From: an uncultured Clostridia bacterium
GTDB lineage: Bacteria > Bacillota > Clostridia > Monoglobales > Monoglobaceae
Assembly: GCA_934463175.1 (NCBI GenBank)
Contig: CAKSIW010000099.1
Span: forward strand, 1-6,756
DNA: 6,756 bases
Direction: 5' to 3'
Both the position numbers and the translations under genes were made by a program. This document shows positions 1-5,946 of this stretch, one piece after another. The notes under the pieces were generated by a model. It saw nothing but the letters and a program-made list of their open reading frames with translations, was not told the DNA's origin and searched no databases. Position 1 is the stretch's first letter; every line of letters begins with the position of its first letter.

Positions 1-49
1 TGATGATACTTGGCGGGTGACTGCCCGGGAAACTAAGACGTTGCCGGAA
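1..49 (+). rRNA. rrf: 5S ribosomal RNA, 3' end only
   Basis: The first ~49 bases match the conserved 3' part of bacterial 5S rRNA: GATGATACTTGG near base 2, then GTGACTGCCCGGGAAACTAAGACG, ending in GTTGCCGG. The segment GACTGCC...GGGAAACTA.GACG is the usual helix IV/V region, and the terminal TTGCCGG normally pairs with the 5' end of the molecule, which lies outside the window. The exact 3' end is uncertain by a few bases (about 47-50). A terminator follows within about 15 bases, so this is the last gene of an rRNA operon entering from the left, with no tRNA behind it. Identification is from recognised sequence, not from alignment. Confidence 0.88.
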
Positions 50-58
50 CTTAAAAAG

Positions 59-93
59 AAGCACTTGCGATTTTTTAATCGCAGGTGTTTTTT
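59..93 (+). terminator. Rho-independent terminator of the rRNA operon
   Basis: An 11-bp stem (bases 62-72 CACTTGCGATT, 77-87 AATCGCAGGTG, one G-T wobble) with a TTTT loop is followed by six T (88-93). The As at 59-60 can pair with the T-run and extend the stem. It sits about 10 bases past the 5S 3' end, as expected for the end of an rRNA transcript. Confidence 0.9.
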
Positions 94-192
94 GTGTGTA
101 TAGAATCGTTTGTTTTGCTGCTCAATGCCAATAGTTGTGATGAAGGAAATCCACAAGGGAAAGACAATCAAATAAGGAACAGATAATCAAAT

Positions 193-198
193 TATAAT
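193..198 (+). promoter_or_regulatory. Possible -10 box ahead of the 18-bp palindrome
   Basis: TATAAT is an exact -10 consensus. Transcription from it would start near base 205, almost at the first base of the inverted repeat. There is no recognisable -35 hexamer at 16-18 bases upstream (the sequence there is A-rich) and no extended TG motif, so promoter activity is uncertain; TATAAT occurs by chance in AT-rich DNA. Confidence 0.3.
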
Positions 199-202
199 AG
201 CT

Positions 203-251
203 ATTGCCCTTGTAACGCAAACTTAAAATGACCTTGCGTTACAAGGGCAAT
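203..251. repeat. Perfect 18-bp inverted repeat (long hairpin)
   Basis: The arms ATTGCCCTTGTAACGCAA (203-220) and TTGCGTTACAAGGGCAAT (234-251) are exact reverse complements around a 13-base spacer. Neither side carries a clean T-run (the + strand continues TTAAATTT), so it is not a standard terminator of either strand. No target-site duplication is obvious. It could be a dispersed extragenic palindrome, the 5' hairpin of a small RNA starting at the TATAAT just upstream, or a protein-binding palindrome. Choosing between these needs genome-wide comparison. Confidence 0.85.
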
Positions 252-450
252 TTAAATTTGCACAACCTATGTTTTTGGAAAAGGCTTGCATTGCCTGACG
301 CGATAAAGCGTTTTTTTGGCGTATGTGCCTTCCTTTTAAATTAAACCTTGAGTGAAGTTGCGGTGATTTTACTAATGCTTGCATCAAATATTCAGATATG
401 ATAAGATATAGATGATTAAACAAAAGCGAAAAATGCGGGGTAATGAATAA

Positions 451-960
451 ATGGCGAACTTATTAACATCAATACGAATAATATGTGCTTTGTCGATTCT
501 GGTTTTTCCAATGTTTTCAAAGTGGTATTACGTTTTCTATCTGCTTGGAGGAATTACGGACGCAGCTGATGGTATTGCAGCTCGTAAATCGGGAAGCGCG
601 ACGGACTTCGGGGCTAAATTTGACACTGTAGCTGACACCTTTTTTGTGCTTGCGGTGATAATCAGAATTATTTGTTTCGCTGCGGTTCCTTTATGGCTGC
701 TGATTTGGATTTGTGTTATTACAATAATTAAGGCTTTAAATATAATCATAGGTTTTATTAAGTATCACCGGTTTATTGCGGTTCATTCTGTATTGAACAA
801 AATCTGCGGAATAATAGTATTTGTCATTCCGTTGCTTATCGGAACAAAGCTTGCGTGGCAGGCAAAGACGGCAGCACTTATATTTGCGTGTATTGCTGCA
901 AGTATATCCGCTGTTCGGGAATGTATTTACATCATTAAGGGGTATCATGCAAACGGATAA
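451..960 (+). CDS. CDP-alcohol phosphatidyltransferase family membrane protein
   Basis: This 169-residue integral membrane enzyme transfers a phospho-alcohol between CDP-linked lipid and an alcohol acceptor. The usual bacterial members make phosphatidylglycerophosphate from CDP-diacylglycerol and glycerol 3-phosphate. The family signature D-x2-D-G-x2-A-R-x8-G-x3-D-x3-D is complete: D37, D40, G41, A44, R45, G54, D58 and D62, so metal binding and catalysis should be intact. The N-terminal NLLTSIRI matches the N-x-LT-x2-R-I opening typical of PgsA-like proteins. The rest is hydrophobic, with about five or six likely membrane segments, and the protein is slightly short compared with PgsA at about 180 residues. 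The ATG is chosen because an in-frame TAA lies immediately before it; GCGGGG ten bases upstream is only a modest ribosome binding site. The alcohol acceptor cannot be read from sequence, so I give no symbol; a housekeeping pgsA elsewhere in the genome is possible. Confidence 0.9.
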   Translation: MANLLTSIRIICALSILVFPMFSKWYYVFYLLGGITDAADGIAARKSGSATDFGAKFDTVADTFFVLAVIIRIICFAAVPLWLLIWICVITIIKALNIIIGFIKYHRFIAVHSVLNKICGIIVFVIPLLIGTKLAWQAKTAALIFACIAASISAVRECIYIIKGYHANG

Positions 961-1063
961 TTTTCGGTTTTCGAGCAGCTCAAGCGTGACACAATGCGAA
1001 ATGTGAAGTTAATCTGCAAGAGCGCATATGCAAAACAGGATAAATATTAAACAAATCAAGTCT

Positions 1064-1079
1064 GGGGAGATGAGGTAAA
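1064..1079 (+). promoter_or_regulatory. Ribosome binding site supporting a TTG start
   Basis: GGGGAG (1064-1069) and GAGG (1072-1075) lie 10 and 4 bases before TTG 1080. Together they support this non-ATG start; an out-of-frame ATG at 1070 meets a stop after two codons. Confidence 0.65.
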
Positions 1080-1826
1080 TTGAATAATACAAATCGTTTT
1101 GACGGCAAGGCAGAAATTTATGCAAAATCAAGACCAAAATATGCCTTGGAACTTTTTGATTATCTGAAAAACACTTTAAGCATTCCTGCGGGAAGTGTAT
1201 TTGCGGATATTGGTTCAGGTACGGGAATCTTCACCAAACAGTTATTAGACTGCGGCTACAGAGTCTTTGCGGTTGAACCGAATGGCGATATGCGAAAAAA
1301 GGCAGAAGAAAATCTGTCAGGTGACAAAAAATTCATTTCTGTTAACGGGAGTGATAGCAATACGAATCTGCCCGACGATAGTGTTGATTATATTACTGCC
1401 GCACAGGCATTTCACTGGTTTGATGCGGAAGCGTTCGGAAAAGAATGCAATCGCATTCTAAGACCGTGCGGAAAGGTTATGCTTGTTTACAATTTCCGTG
1501 ATGAAAAAGCAGAATGCACCAAAGCACTTGCAAGGCTGCGGTATAAGTATAATCCGGAATTTCACGGATTTTCAAACGGCATGAGCGGTGAAAAATGTAT
1601 TTCCTTCTTTAAGGACGGCTGCAATGTGTTCCGTGCCGCCAACACGCAGACCTATGAACGGCAGGACTATATTAACCGTGTGCTGTCTTCTTCATATTCA
1701 TTGAAAGAAGATGATGACAGATATGCGGAATACCTGAAAGAAATCAACGGAATATTTGATATGTTTTCGGCGAACAACTGTATTTCCATACCGGCTGAAA
1801 CGATTGCATACATAGGCACGGTTTAG
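1080..1826 (+). CDS. Class I SAM-dependent methyltransferase
   Basis: This 248-residue cytoplasmic protein has a Rossmann-type methyltransferase fold. SAM-binding motif I is VFADIGSGTGIFT (residues 40-52), the acidic end of strand 2 is AVEPNGDM (64-71), and SVDYITAAQAFHWFD (101-115) is the motif IV region, with the QAFHWF form common in small-molecule methyltransferases of the UbiE/Tam-like group. The N-terminal RFDGKAEIYAKSRPKY (6-21) is the conserved lead-in of this bacterial subgroup. That lead-in would be lost if translation began at the next in-frame ATG (M71), so the TTG start is preferred. The C-terminal ~100 residues, which normally form the substrate pocket, carry no motif I recognise, so the methyl acceptor is unknown. 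It is 119 bases from the upstream gene with no terminator seen between them; co-transcription is possible. Family call is firm, substrate unknown. Confidence 0.88.
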   Translation: MNNTNRFDGKAEIYAKSRPKYALELFDYLKNTLSIPAGSVFADIGSGTGIFTKQLLDCGYRVFAVEPNGDMRKKAEENLSGDKKFISVNGSDSNTNLPDDSVDYITAAQAFHWFDAEAFGKECNRILRPCGKVMLVYNFRDEKAECTKALARLRYKYNPEFHGFSNGMSGEKCISFFKDGCNVFRAANTQTYERQDYINRVLSSSYSLKEDDDRYAEYLKEINGIFDMFSANNCISIPAETIAYIGTV

Positions 1827-1881
1827 CGGTATTTAGTTTAATACAGCCTGAAAAACAATAAATTGAGCTGAAAGGATAATG

Positions 1882-1910
1882 TTGACTTTTAAATGCAAGT
1901 GTGTTAAACT
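1882..1910 (+). promoter_or_regulatory. Sigma-A-type promoter for the nim-like/corA-like pair
   Basis: TTGACT (1882-1887) and TAAACT (1905-1910) are separated by exactly 17 bases, the consensus spacing for the housekeeping sigma factor. Transcription would begin near 1917, about 26 bases before the ATG at 1943. That leaves room for the ribosome binding site and rules out the in-frame TTG at 1919 as the start. Confidence 0.75.
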
Positions 1911-1926
1911 TTAGTTAATTGATTTT

Positions 1927-1932
1927 GAAAGG
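1927..1932 (+). promoter_or_regulatory. Ribosome binding site selecting ATG 1943
   Basis: GAAAGG lies 10 bases before ATG 1943. It is downstream of the alternative TTG at 1919, so it can only serve the ATG. Confidence 0.65.
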
Positions 1933-1942
1933 TTGTTTTATC

Positions 1943-2419
1943 ATGTTCAGAAAAATGAGAAGGTTTAATCAGCAGCTTGAAAACAATGAGTGCATAGAGC
2001 TTCTGAAAAATGAACCCCGCGGAGTCCTATCATTAATGGGTGATGAAGGGTATCCGTATGGAATACCGATGAGCCATTGGTATTGTGCCGACAATAACAG
2101 AATATACTTTCACGGTGCGGGAGAGGGACATAAAATTGATGCATTGAACAGGTGTGACAAGGTCTCGTTCTGCGTTTTTGACAGCGGCTTCAGAAATGAA
2201 GGCGAATGGGCACTGAATATAAAAAGCGTTGTTGTGTTCGGAAGAATGAAGCCCGTTTTTGATGCGCAGAAAAAGCTTTGGATATGTGAAAATCTTTGCC
2301 GCAAATTTACCGATGACGCGAAGTATATTGAACGCGAAATTGAAAGCTCGGCAGACAGAGTGATGTGTCTTGAATTAATTCCTGAGCATATGTCGGGAAA
2401 ACTTGTTAACGAATCGTAG
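1943..2419 (+). CDS. Pyridoxamine 5'-phosphate oxidase family protein, NimA-like flavoprotein
   Basis: This 158-residue cytoplasmic protein belongs to the FMN-binding split-barrel group, close to the 5-nitroimidazole reductase/NimA branch. Seen features in order: MFRKMRRFNQ at the N-terminus, GVLSLMGDEGYPYGIPMSHWY (residues 27-47, the first barrel strands), RIYFHGAGEGHKIDAL (53-68, the IYFH.A..GHKID block typical of Nim-like proteins and probably flavin-contacting), KVSFCV (73-78), SVVVFGR (95-101) and a C-terminal EHMSGK (148-153). Length is normal for the family (about 155-165). Known Nim proteins use bound flavin to reduce nitroimidazole drugs to harmless amines, but most chromosomal relatives have no demonstrated substrate, so drug resistance should not be assumed. 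The gene has its own promoter and is followed after 13 bases by the corA-like gene, so the two are probably one transcript. Confidence 0.9.
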   Translation: MFRKMRRFNQQLENNECIELLKNEPRGVLSLMGDEGYPYGIPMSHWYCADNNRIYFHGAGEGHKIDALNRCDKVSFCVFDSGFRNEGEWALNIKSVVVFGRMKPVFDAQKKLWICENLCRKFTDDAKYIEREIESSADRVMCLELIPEHMSGKLVNES

Positions 2420-2420
2420 T

Positions 2421-2428
2421 GGAGGAGG
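2421..2428 (+). promoter_or_regulatory. Strong ribosome binding site of the corA-like gene
   Basis: GGAGGAGG begins two bases after the stop of the preceding gene. It lies after the in-frame TTG at 2403 and so excludes that start. GGAGGA is 6 bases and AGGAGG 4 bases before ATG 2433; AGGAGG is 7 bases before the next codon, ATG 2436. Confidence 0.8.
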
Positions 2429-2432
2429 ATTT

Positions 2433-3281
2433 ATGATGAATAATATTTTGCCTTTTGAGCGTATAAATGAGGTTTCGCCTTATATGGATTCAAAGGTGTT
2501 TGACTATGTTGAGACGCTGCAAAATGAGAGCTTTGAGGAACATGACGGTTTTGTTTTAATGTCGTTTGAGTGGTTTGCGATGGTTGACGGAAACGAAGAA
2601 AACTCTCGAATCGTGATTTATCTGGACAAAGAGAATTTATTCTTTTTCTGTGAGACTGACAAGGCTTTAACTTGTGTCAAGAACATTTATGACGAAATTG
2701 ACAAAAACGGCAATGTTGATAATGAGCAGATTCTTTATGCTTTTTTTGCGAGACTGCTTAAGGGAAACATAAATCTGCTTGATGTGATTGAAGAGTCAAT
2801 GAATGACATTGAAGAAAAAATACTTTGCTCAAAGGAGGTAAAAGCTCTTGAGAGAATAAGCGGCTGGAGGAGGCTTCTTCTGGAGCTGAAACGGTATTAT
2901 GAGCAGCTTAATATCATTTTCGATGAGATGTCTGCAAACGATAATTCATTGCTCAAAAATGAAACCGTCAGGAAAATGTCAATTCTCGGAAACCGAACTG
3001 ATAGATACCTGAGAACTGTGAAGGAACTTCAGGATTACGCCGGTCAGCTGTATGATATATATCAGTCGCAGCTGTCAATTCAGCAGAATGACATTATGAA
3101 AATTTTCACAATAATAACTTCGGTGTTTCTCCCGCTGACCTTGATCACGGGCTGGTATGGAATGAACTTTTCCGCGATGCCGGAAATACACTGGAAATAT
3201 GGGTATCTGTATGTTATTGCGGCAAGTGCGGCAATCGTTGCAGCACTGATTTGGTATTTAAGAAAGAAAAAGTGGATATAA
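2433..3281 (+). CDS. CorA-family divalent cation (Mg2+) transporter
   Basis: This inner-membrane channel protein of 282 residues is expected to form a pentamer that admits Mg2+ or related divalent ions. The large N-terminal part is soluble and rich in acidic residues. Long helices span about 100-223 (LLDVIEESMNDIEEKI and the following heptad-like stretch), and two membrane segments lie at about 224-242 and 257-276. The hallmark GMN signature is intact in WYGMNF (GMN at 243-245), followed by the MPE loop (MPEIHWKYGY) that links the two membrane helices, and the protein ends in a basic tail RKKKWI. It is shorter than E. coli CorA (about 316), with a reduced N-terminal domain, as is common in Firmicutes. 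The start is ATG 2433 or ATG 2436 (adjacent codons). The gene lies 13 bases behind the NimA-like gene and is followed by a strong terminator. The transported ion (Mg2+, Co2+, Ni2+ or Zn2+) is not decidable from sequence. Confidence 0.9.
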   Translation: MMNNILPFERINEVSPYMDSKVFDYVETLQNESFEEHDGFVLMSFEWFAMVDGNEENSRIVIYLDKENLFFFCETDKALTCVKNIYDEIDKNGNVDNEQILYAFFARLLKGNINLLDVIEESMNDIEEKILCSKEVKALERISGWRRLLLELKRYYEQLNIIFDEMSANDNSLLKNETVRKMSILGNRTDRYLRTVKELQDYAGQLYDIYQSQLSIQQNDIMKIFTIITSVFLPLTLITGWYGMNFSAMPEIHWKYGYLYVIAASAAIVAALIWYLRKKKWI

Positions 3282-3285
3282 AATT

Positions 3286-3325
3286 AAATCGGGGTTTCGG
3301 CGAAAATTGCCGAAACCCCGATTTT
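3286..3325. terminator. Bidirectional terminator between converging genes
   Basis: A perfect 16-bp stem (AAATCGGGGTTTCGGC at 3286-3301 and its exact complement at 3309-3324) has a 7-base loop. The + strand leaves TTTT (3322-3325); the - strand leaves ATTTAATTTT. It begins four bases after the corA-like stop and lies nine bases beyond the end of the opposing WG/SLH gene, so it can end both transcripts. Confidence 0.9.
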
Positions 3326-3334
3326 GGCAAGCCT

Positions 3335-5821
3335 TCATTCGTGAGACGGATAATTCCTCAGATTGAATACGTTCGCCGCGTTATCTCCGTCTATTGTAAT
3401 TACATTGTCGGTTTCATTAACGGATATAACAACAAGAGGACCTCTTATTATTGCGTCGGCTCTTGTTTCTTCAATGTTCTTGTCCTTCAGTATTTTTTCA
3501 AAATATGCTCTTTCATCTGCTGACAGGCTGTTGTCCATGTTTTCGCTGCTGTACCATGCGGACGGGCTCAGAGGGTTTTCGAGACCGTTCCTGTCGAGAA
3601 AATAACTCTTCCTTTCCCCGTAAATGCCGGTTCCATGCGCCAGTATATCCTTTTCAGCTGTTTCATCAAAGGTGAAATATGCTTTTACAAGCCCGACAAA
3701 TGGGAATGAGTCATCAGGTACGGAAAAAAGCAATATCATCTTTCCGTTTGTCCCCAAAAACTCAGTATCCTCAAGCTCAACGACAAATCTGTTCCCGTCA
3801 TCGGCAACTATGTTTGCTGTTGAAAAAACATCACGGTCTTTAAGGTTTTCCCATTTTTCGCCCCATGGCAGTGACAAAACCATAAAGCTTTCGTCAACAA
3901 GCCTTTCGGTATCGGGCATACCGTTTGACGCTGCAAGATTGTCATATACTCTCACAAGCGTTGCGACAGCCTGCTCTGTTGTGTATAAATCCTGCGGTGC
4001 AAAGTTGTTTTCACCGATGCCCTTCATAATTCCCATGTTGCATATGACCTGAATGCTGCTCGCTGCCCAGTCGGATATTTGTTCGCTGTCGGCAAAATTG
4101 AAATATATTTCGGTTGCGGCGGAATCGGGATATATCTTCTTTATCAGGCGGTGCAGAATGACCGCTGCTTCTTCGCGGGTGAGGAAATCGTTCGGGGCAA
4201 AGGCTGTCTCGGACTTTCCTTTGATGATTCCAATTGAATTCAGCATGGCGATTTGTCTGTTGTCCGTATCGGTGAACGGTGATTTCGTTATATCTTCCGA
4301 AAACGTTGGCTTGGAAAAGCTTTCAATATAGTTAAATATAAGTCCGCAAAATTCCTCACGGGTGATAAATGCCGTGTAATTATAGTTTCCGTCAGCGTTT
4401 ATTAAATTCAGCTGCTGTGCCTTTGACACCGTTTCCCTTGCCCACGGTGAGATGAACCCCGTGTATTTTGCAACGCCGTAGTTTTCACCGTCCGAAACAA
4501 TGAATCTGCCGTCGTTCTTATAGCTCCACCAATTAAGATCTGATGAGGTTTTCCATTCGGGATTGTCAATGACGGTTTTTCCGCTTGTGTCAATGAATCT
4601 GCCTGTTTCAACCTCGGCGATTCCTCCGTAAAAACCGTTTGCAAAGCCGCTTGGTTTAAAAACAACTTCGCCGTCCTGATTTATAACCTCATATGTCCAC
4701 ACATCATTGATACAGCTTGCCGTAAATGCAAGCCCTTCCGAAAAAAGGGAGGTCATTCTGTATTTGAATCCGGTGATTTCATTGCCGCTCAAGTCATAAT
4801 ATCCGCATTGGTCATAGGCTTTTTGCACGGCGGCAATTCCCTCGGAAATACCCCATATGTTTGTGTTTTCAACAGGAACTATGACATTTCCGTCATAGTC
4901 AATCAATCCGTATAATGAACCGTATTGATCACTGTCATCACGGGTGTTGTCTGCGGACACCTCTATCAGCTTATAATCTTCATACAGCACCTGCGGCTCT
5001 GCTTCGTCAAGCTGTTTTATCATTTTTCCGTACTTGTCCAGCAGACCGTATTTTTCGTCATTATTTTCCGCATAACCCTGCATAACCTTATATGCATTGA
5101 CCTTGCCGCCTTGAAAAAGAGGCTCTATCGTGTCATAGACAAAATCTGCGACAGTGTTTCCGCCGCTGTCAATGAGTCCGTATTTGCCGTTTATGATTGC
5201 TATTGTTATTCCGTTTTCCAAATCTGTAAACGGGTATATTTTATCATATACAGGCTCTATGGCAGTATTAAAGCTGCTGTCAACAGCTCCCCATTTGCCG
5301 TTTTCGCGGAACAGCAGGCGACCGCCGGCGATTGTCAGCCAAAAGCCGTCATTTTTATTCGGCTTGAATTTGTCATACGGCAGCACTTTGACAAGCTCTC
5401 CCGTGTATGTATATACGCCGAATTCTCCCTCGAAATATGAAGACGGTCTGCCGTCCTCGTTTGAATCTGTCAGGTTTACAAGCACATAATCCGCTGTGTC
5501 TATTATTCTTTTATCGAATTTGCTGAGAACCGTTCCGTAGGGATTTATAATATAGTATTCGTTGCCCTTTTTTGCCGCGGCAGCCGTATCATTGAAAAAT
5601 GAGCCGATATAATCGTAGTCATCGGAAAGCTTTTTGCCGTCCCGGTCATAGATTGCACATTTTTCTTGCTTGTCATAGGCAATATAGCTGTTTTGCAGAC
5701 GTTCGATACGGACATATTCCATGGGAAGTATGTATTCGTAGTTTTTTGAGTTTTCCGAAAACACAGATGTAACGGGGAAAAGCATTGCGGCAGACAGCAT
5801 TGCGGCTAACAGTTTTTTCAT
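3335..5821 (-). CDS. Exported WG-repeat protein with three SLH domains
   Basis: This 828-residue secreted protein is probably bound to secondary cell-wall polymer by its SLH domains. In order: a signal peptide (MKKLLAAMLSAAMLFPVTSVFS, residues 1-22, cleavage near 22), then about residues 30-455 of WG-type beta repeats. The clear units are NGKWGAVDS (174-182), NGKYGLIDS (211-219), EKYGLLDKYG (256-265) and YGLIDYDGNV (304-313), with weaker units on both sides. Three SLH domains follow at about 459-503 (ITREEF), 515-560 (LTREEAAVILHRL) and 575-630 (FADSEQISDWA, YTTEQAVATLV). The C-terminal region (about 640-828) is unassigned and opens with LPWGEKWENL. SLH domains in the middle of the chain, rather than at an end, are less common. 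ATG 5821 is chosen because AAAGGAGG lies 8 bases before it and the signal peptide starts there; the frame stays open upstream to a GTG at 5911 but has no such support. A second SLH gene lies 125 bases upstream on the same strand. WG-repeat function is unknown; a binding or structural role is inference. Confidence 0.9.
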   Translation of the reverse strand: MKKLLAAMLSAAMLFPVTSVFSENSKNYEYILPMEYVRIERLQNSYIAYDKQEKCAIYDRDGKKLSDDYDYIGSFFNDTAAAAKKGNEYYIINPYGTVLSKFDKRIIDTADYVLVNLTDSNEDGRPSSYFEGEFGVYTYTGELVKVLPYDKFKPNKNDGFWLTIAGGRLLFRENGKWGAVDSSFNTAIEPVYDKIYPFTDLENGITIAIINGKYGLIDSGGNTVADFVYDTIEPLFQGGKVNAYKVMQGYAENNDEKYGLLDKYGKMIKQLDEAEPQVLYEDYKLIEVSADNTRDDSDQYGSLYGLIDYDGNVIVPVENTNIWGISEGIAAVQKAYDQCGYYDLSGNEITGFKYRMTSLFSEGLAFTASCINDVWTYEVINQDGEVVFKPSGFANGFYGGIAEVETGRFIDTSGKTVIDNPEWKTSSDLNWWSYKNDGRFIVSDGENYGVAKYTGFISPWARETVSKAQQLNLINADGNYNYTAFITREEFCGLIFNYIESFSKPTFSEDITKSPFTDTDNRQIAMLNSIGIIKGKSETAFAPNDFLTREEAAVILHRLIKKIYPDSAATEIYFNFADSEQISDWAASSIQVICNMGIMKGIGENNFAPQDLYTTEQAVATLVRVYDNLAASNGMPDTERLVDESFMVLSLPWGEKWENLKDRDVFSTANIVADDGNRFVVELEDTEFLGTNGKMILLFSVPDDSFPFVGLVKAYFTFDETAEKDILAHGTGIYGERKSYFLDRNGLENPLSPSAWYSSENMDNSLSADERAYFEKILKDKNIEETRADAIIRGPLVVISVNETDNVITIDGDNAANVFNLRNYPSHE

Positions 5822-5829
5822 TATATTCG

Positions 5830-5837
5830 CCTCCTTT
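5830..5837 (-). promoter_or_regulatory. Consensus Shine-Dalgarno of the WG/SLH gene
   Basis: AAAGGAGG on the - strand, 8 bases before ATG 5821, is an ideal site and fixes the start. With the preceding C it forms CAAAGGAGG, which is complementary (one G-U) to CCTTCTTTG in the hairpin just upstream; see the regulatory entry at 5855-5891. Confidence 0.88.
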
Positions 5838-5854
5838 GATTTTTTGCATTGATT

Positions 5855-5891
5855 GCAAAGAAGGGCTGCTGAATTTGCAGTCCTTCTTTGC
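5855..5891 (-). promoter_or_regulatory. Leader hairpin with possible alternative pairing to the Shine-Dalgarno
   Basis: On the - strand GCAAAGAAGG (5891-5882) pairs perfectly with CCTTCTTTGC (5864-5855). Inside it, CTGC pairs with GCAG after a single A-C mismatch, leaving a 7-base loop. No T-run follows on either strand, so it is not an ordinary terminator. The 3' arm (CCTTCTTTG, 5864-5856) can instead pair over nine bases with the Shine-Dalgarno CAAAGGAGG (5838-5830), with a 17-base loop between. The two pairings exclude each other, which is the layout of a translational on/off switch. The hairpin itself is certain; the switch is inference. Confidence 0.5.
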
Positions 5892-5946
5892 CTGATGTCA
5901 GCTATCCGCACTCTTAAATCGGGTTTGTATAACTGATTAAAGTCCG

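Larger units (their letters stand above)
94..450. other. Intergenic region, no convincing gene
   Basis: About 350 bases between the rRNA terminator and the CDP-alcohol phosphatidyltransferase gene. I see no tRNA and no credible coding sequence; an open frame on the - strand (223-423) would start at TTG without a ribosome binding site and runs through one arm of a palindrome. What it does hold: a perfect TATAAT (193-198) with no good -35 partner at the usual distance, an 18-bp perfect inverted repeat (203-251), a short AGGC/GCCT hairpin (282-296), and a weak 4-bp ACGC/GCGT hairpin followed by a T-run (298-317). The promoter of the downstream gene is probably in 320-440, but I cannot place it. 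Confidence 0.6.

Noticed and set aside
223..423. Open reading frame of 66 codons on the - strand
   Set aside because: TTG start with no ribosome binding site; the reading runs through one arm of the palindrome; no recognisable family.
1919..1942. TTG start for the NimA-like protein
   Set aside because: It lies about two bases from the predicted transcription start, leaving no room for a ribosome site; GAAAGG points to ATG 1943.
2403..2432. TTG start for the CorA-like protein, overlapping the preceding gene
   Set aside because: The strong GGAGGAGG lies inside this extension and serves ATG 2433/2436.
2831..2850. AAAGGAGGT followed by TTG inside the corA-like gene, a possible internal start
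   Set aside because: The TTG is out of frame and reaches a stop after three codons; the sequence simply encodes KEV in the main frame.
4925..5489. Long open frames on the + strand within the WG/SLH gene
   Set aside because: They are antisense shadows of a gene with clear domains, signal peptide and ribosome site, and show no family features of their own.
5855..5891. Hairpin read as an intrinsic terminator of the upstream SLH gene
   Set aside because: No T-run follows on either strand, and the 3' arm fits a leader role better.
5822..5911. 30-residue N-terminal extension of the WG/SLH protein from GTG 5911
   Set aside because: The consensus Shine-Dalgarno and a clean signal peptide fix the start at 5821; the extension would pass through the leader hairpin.
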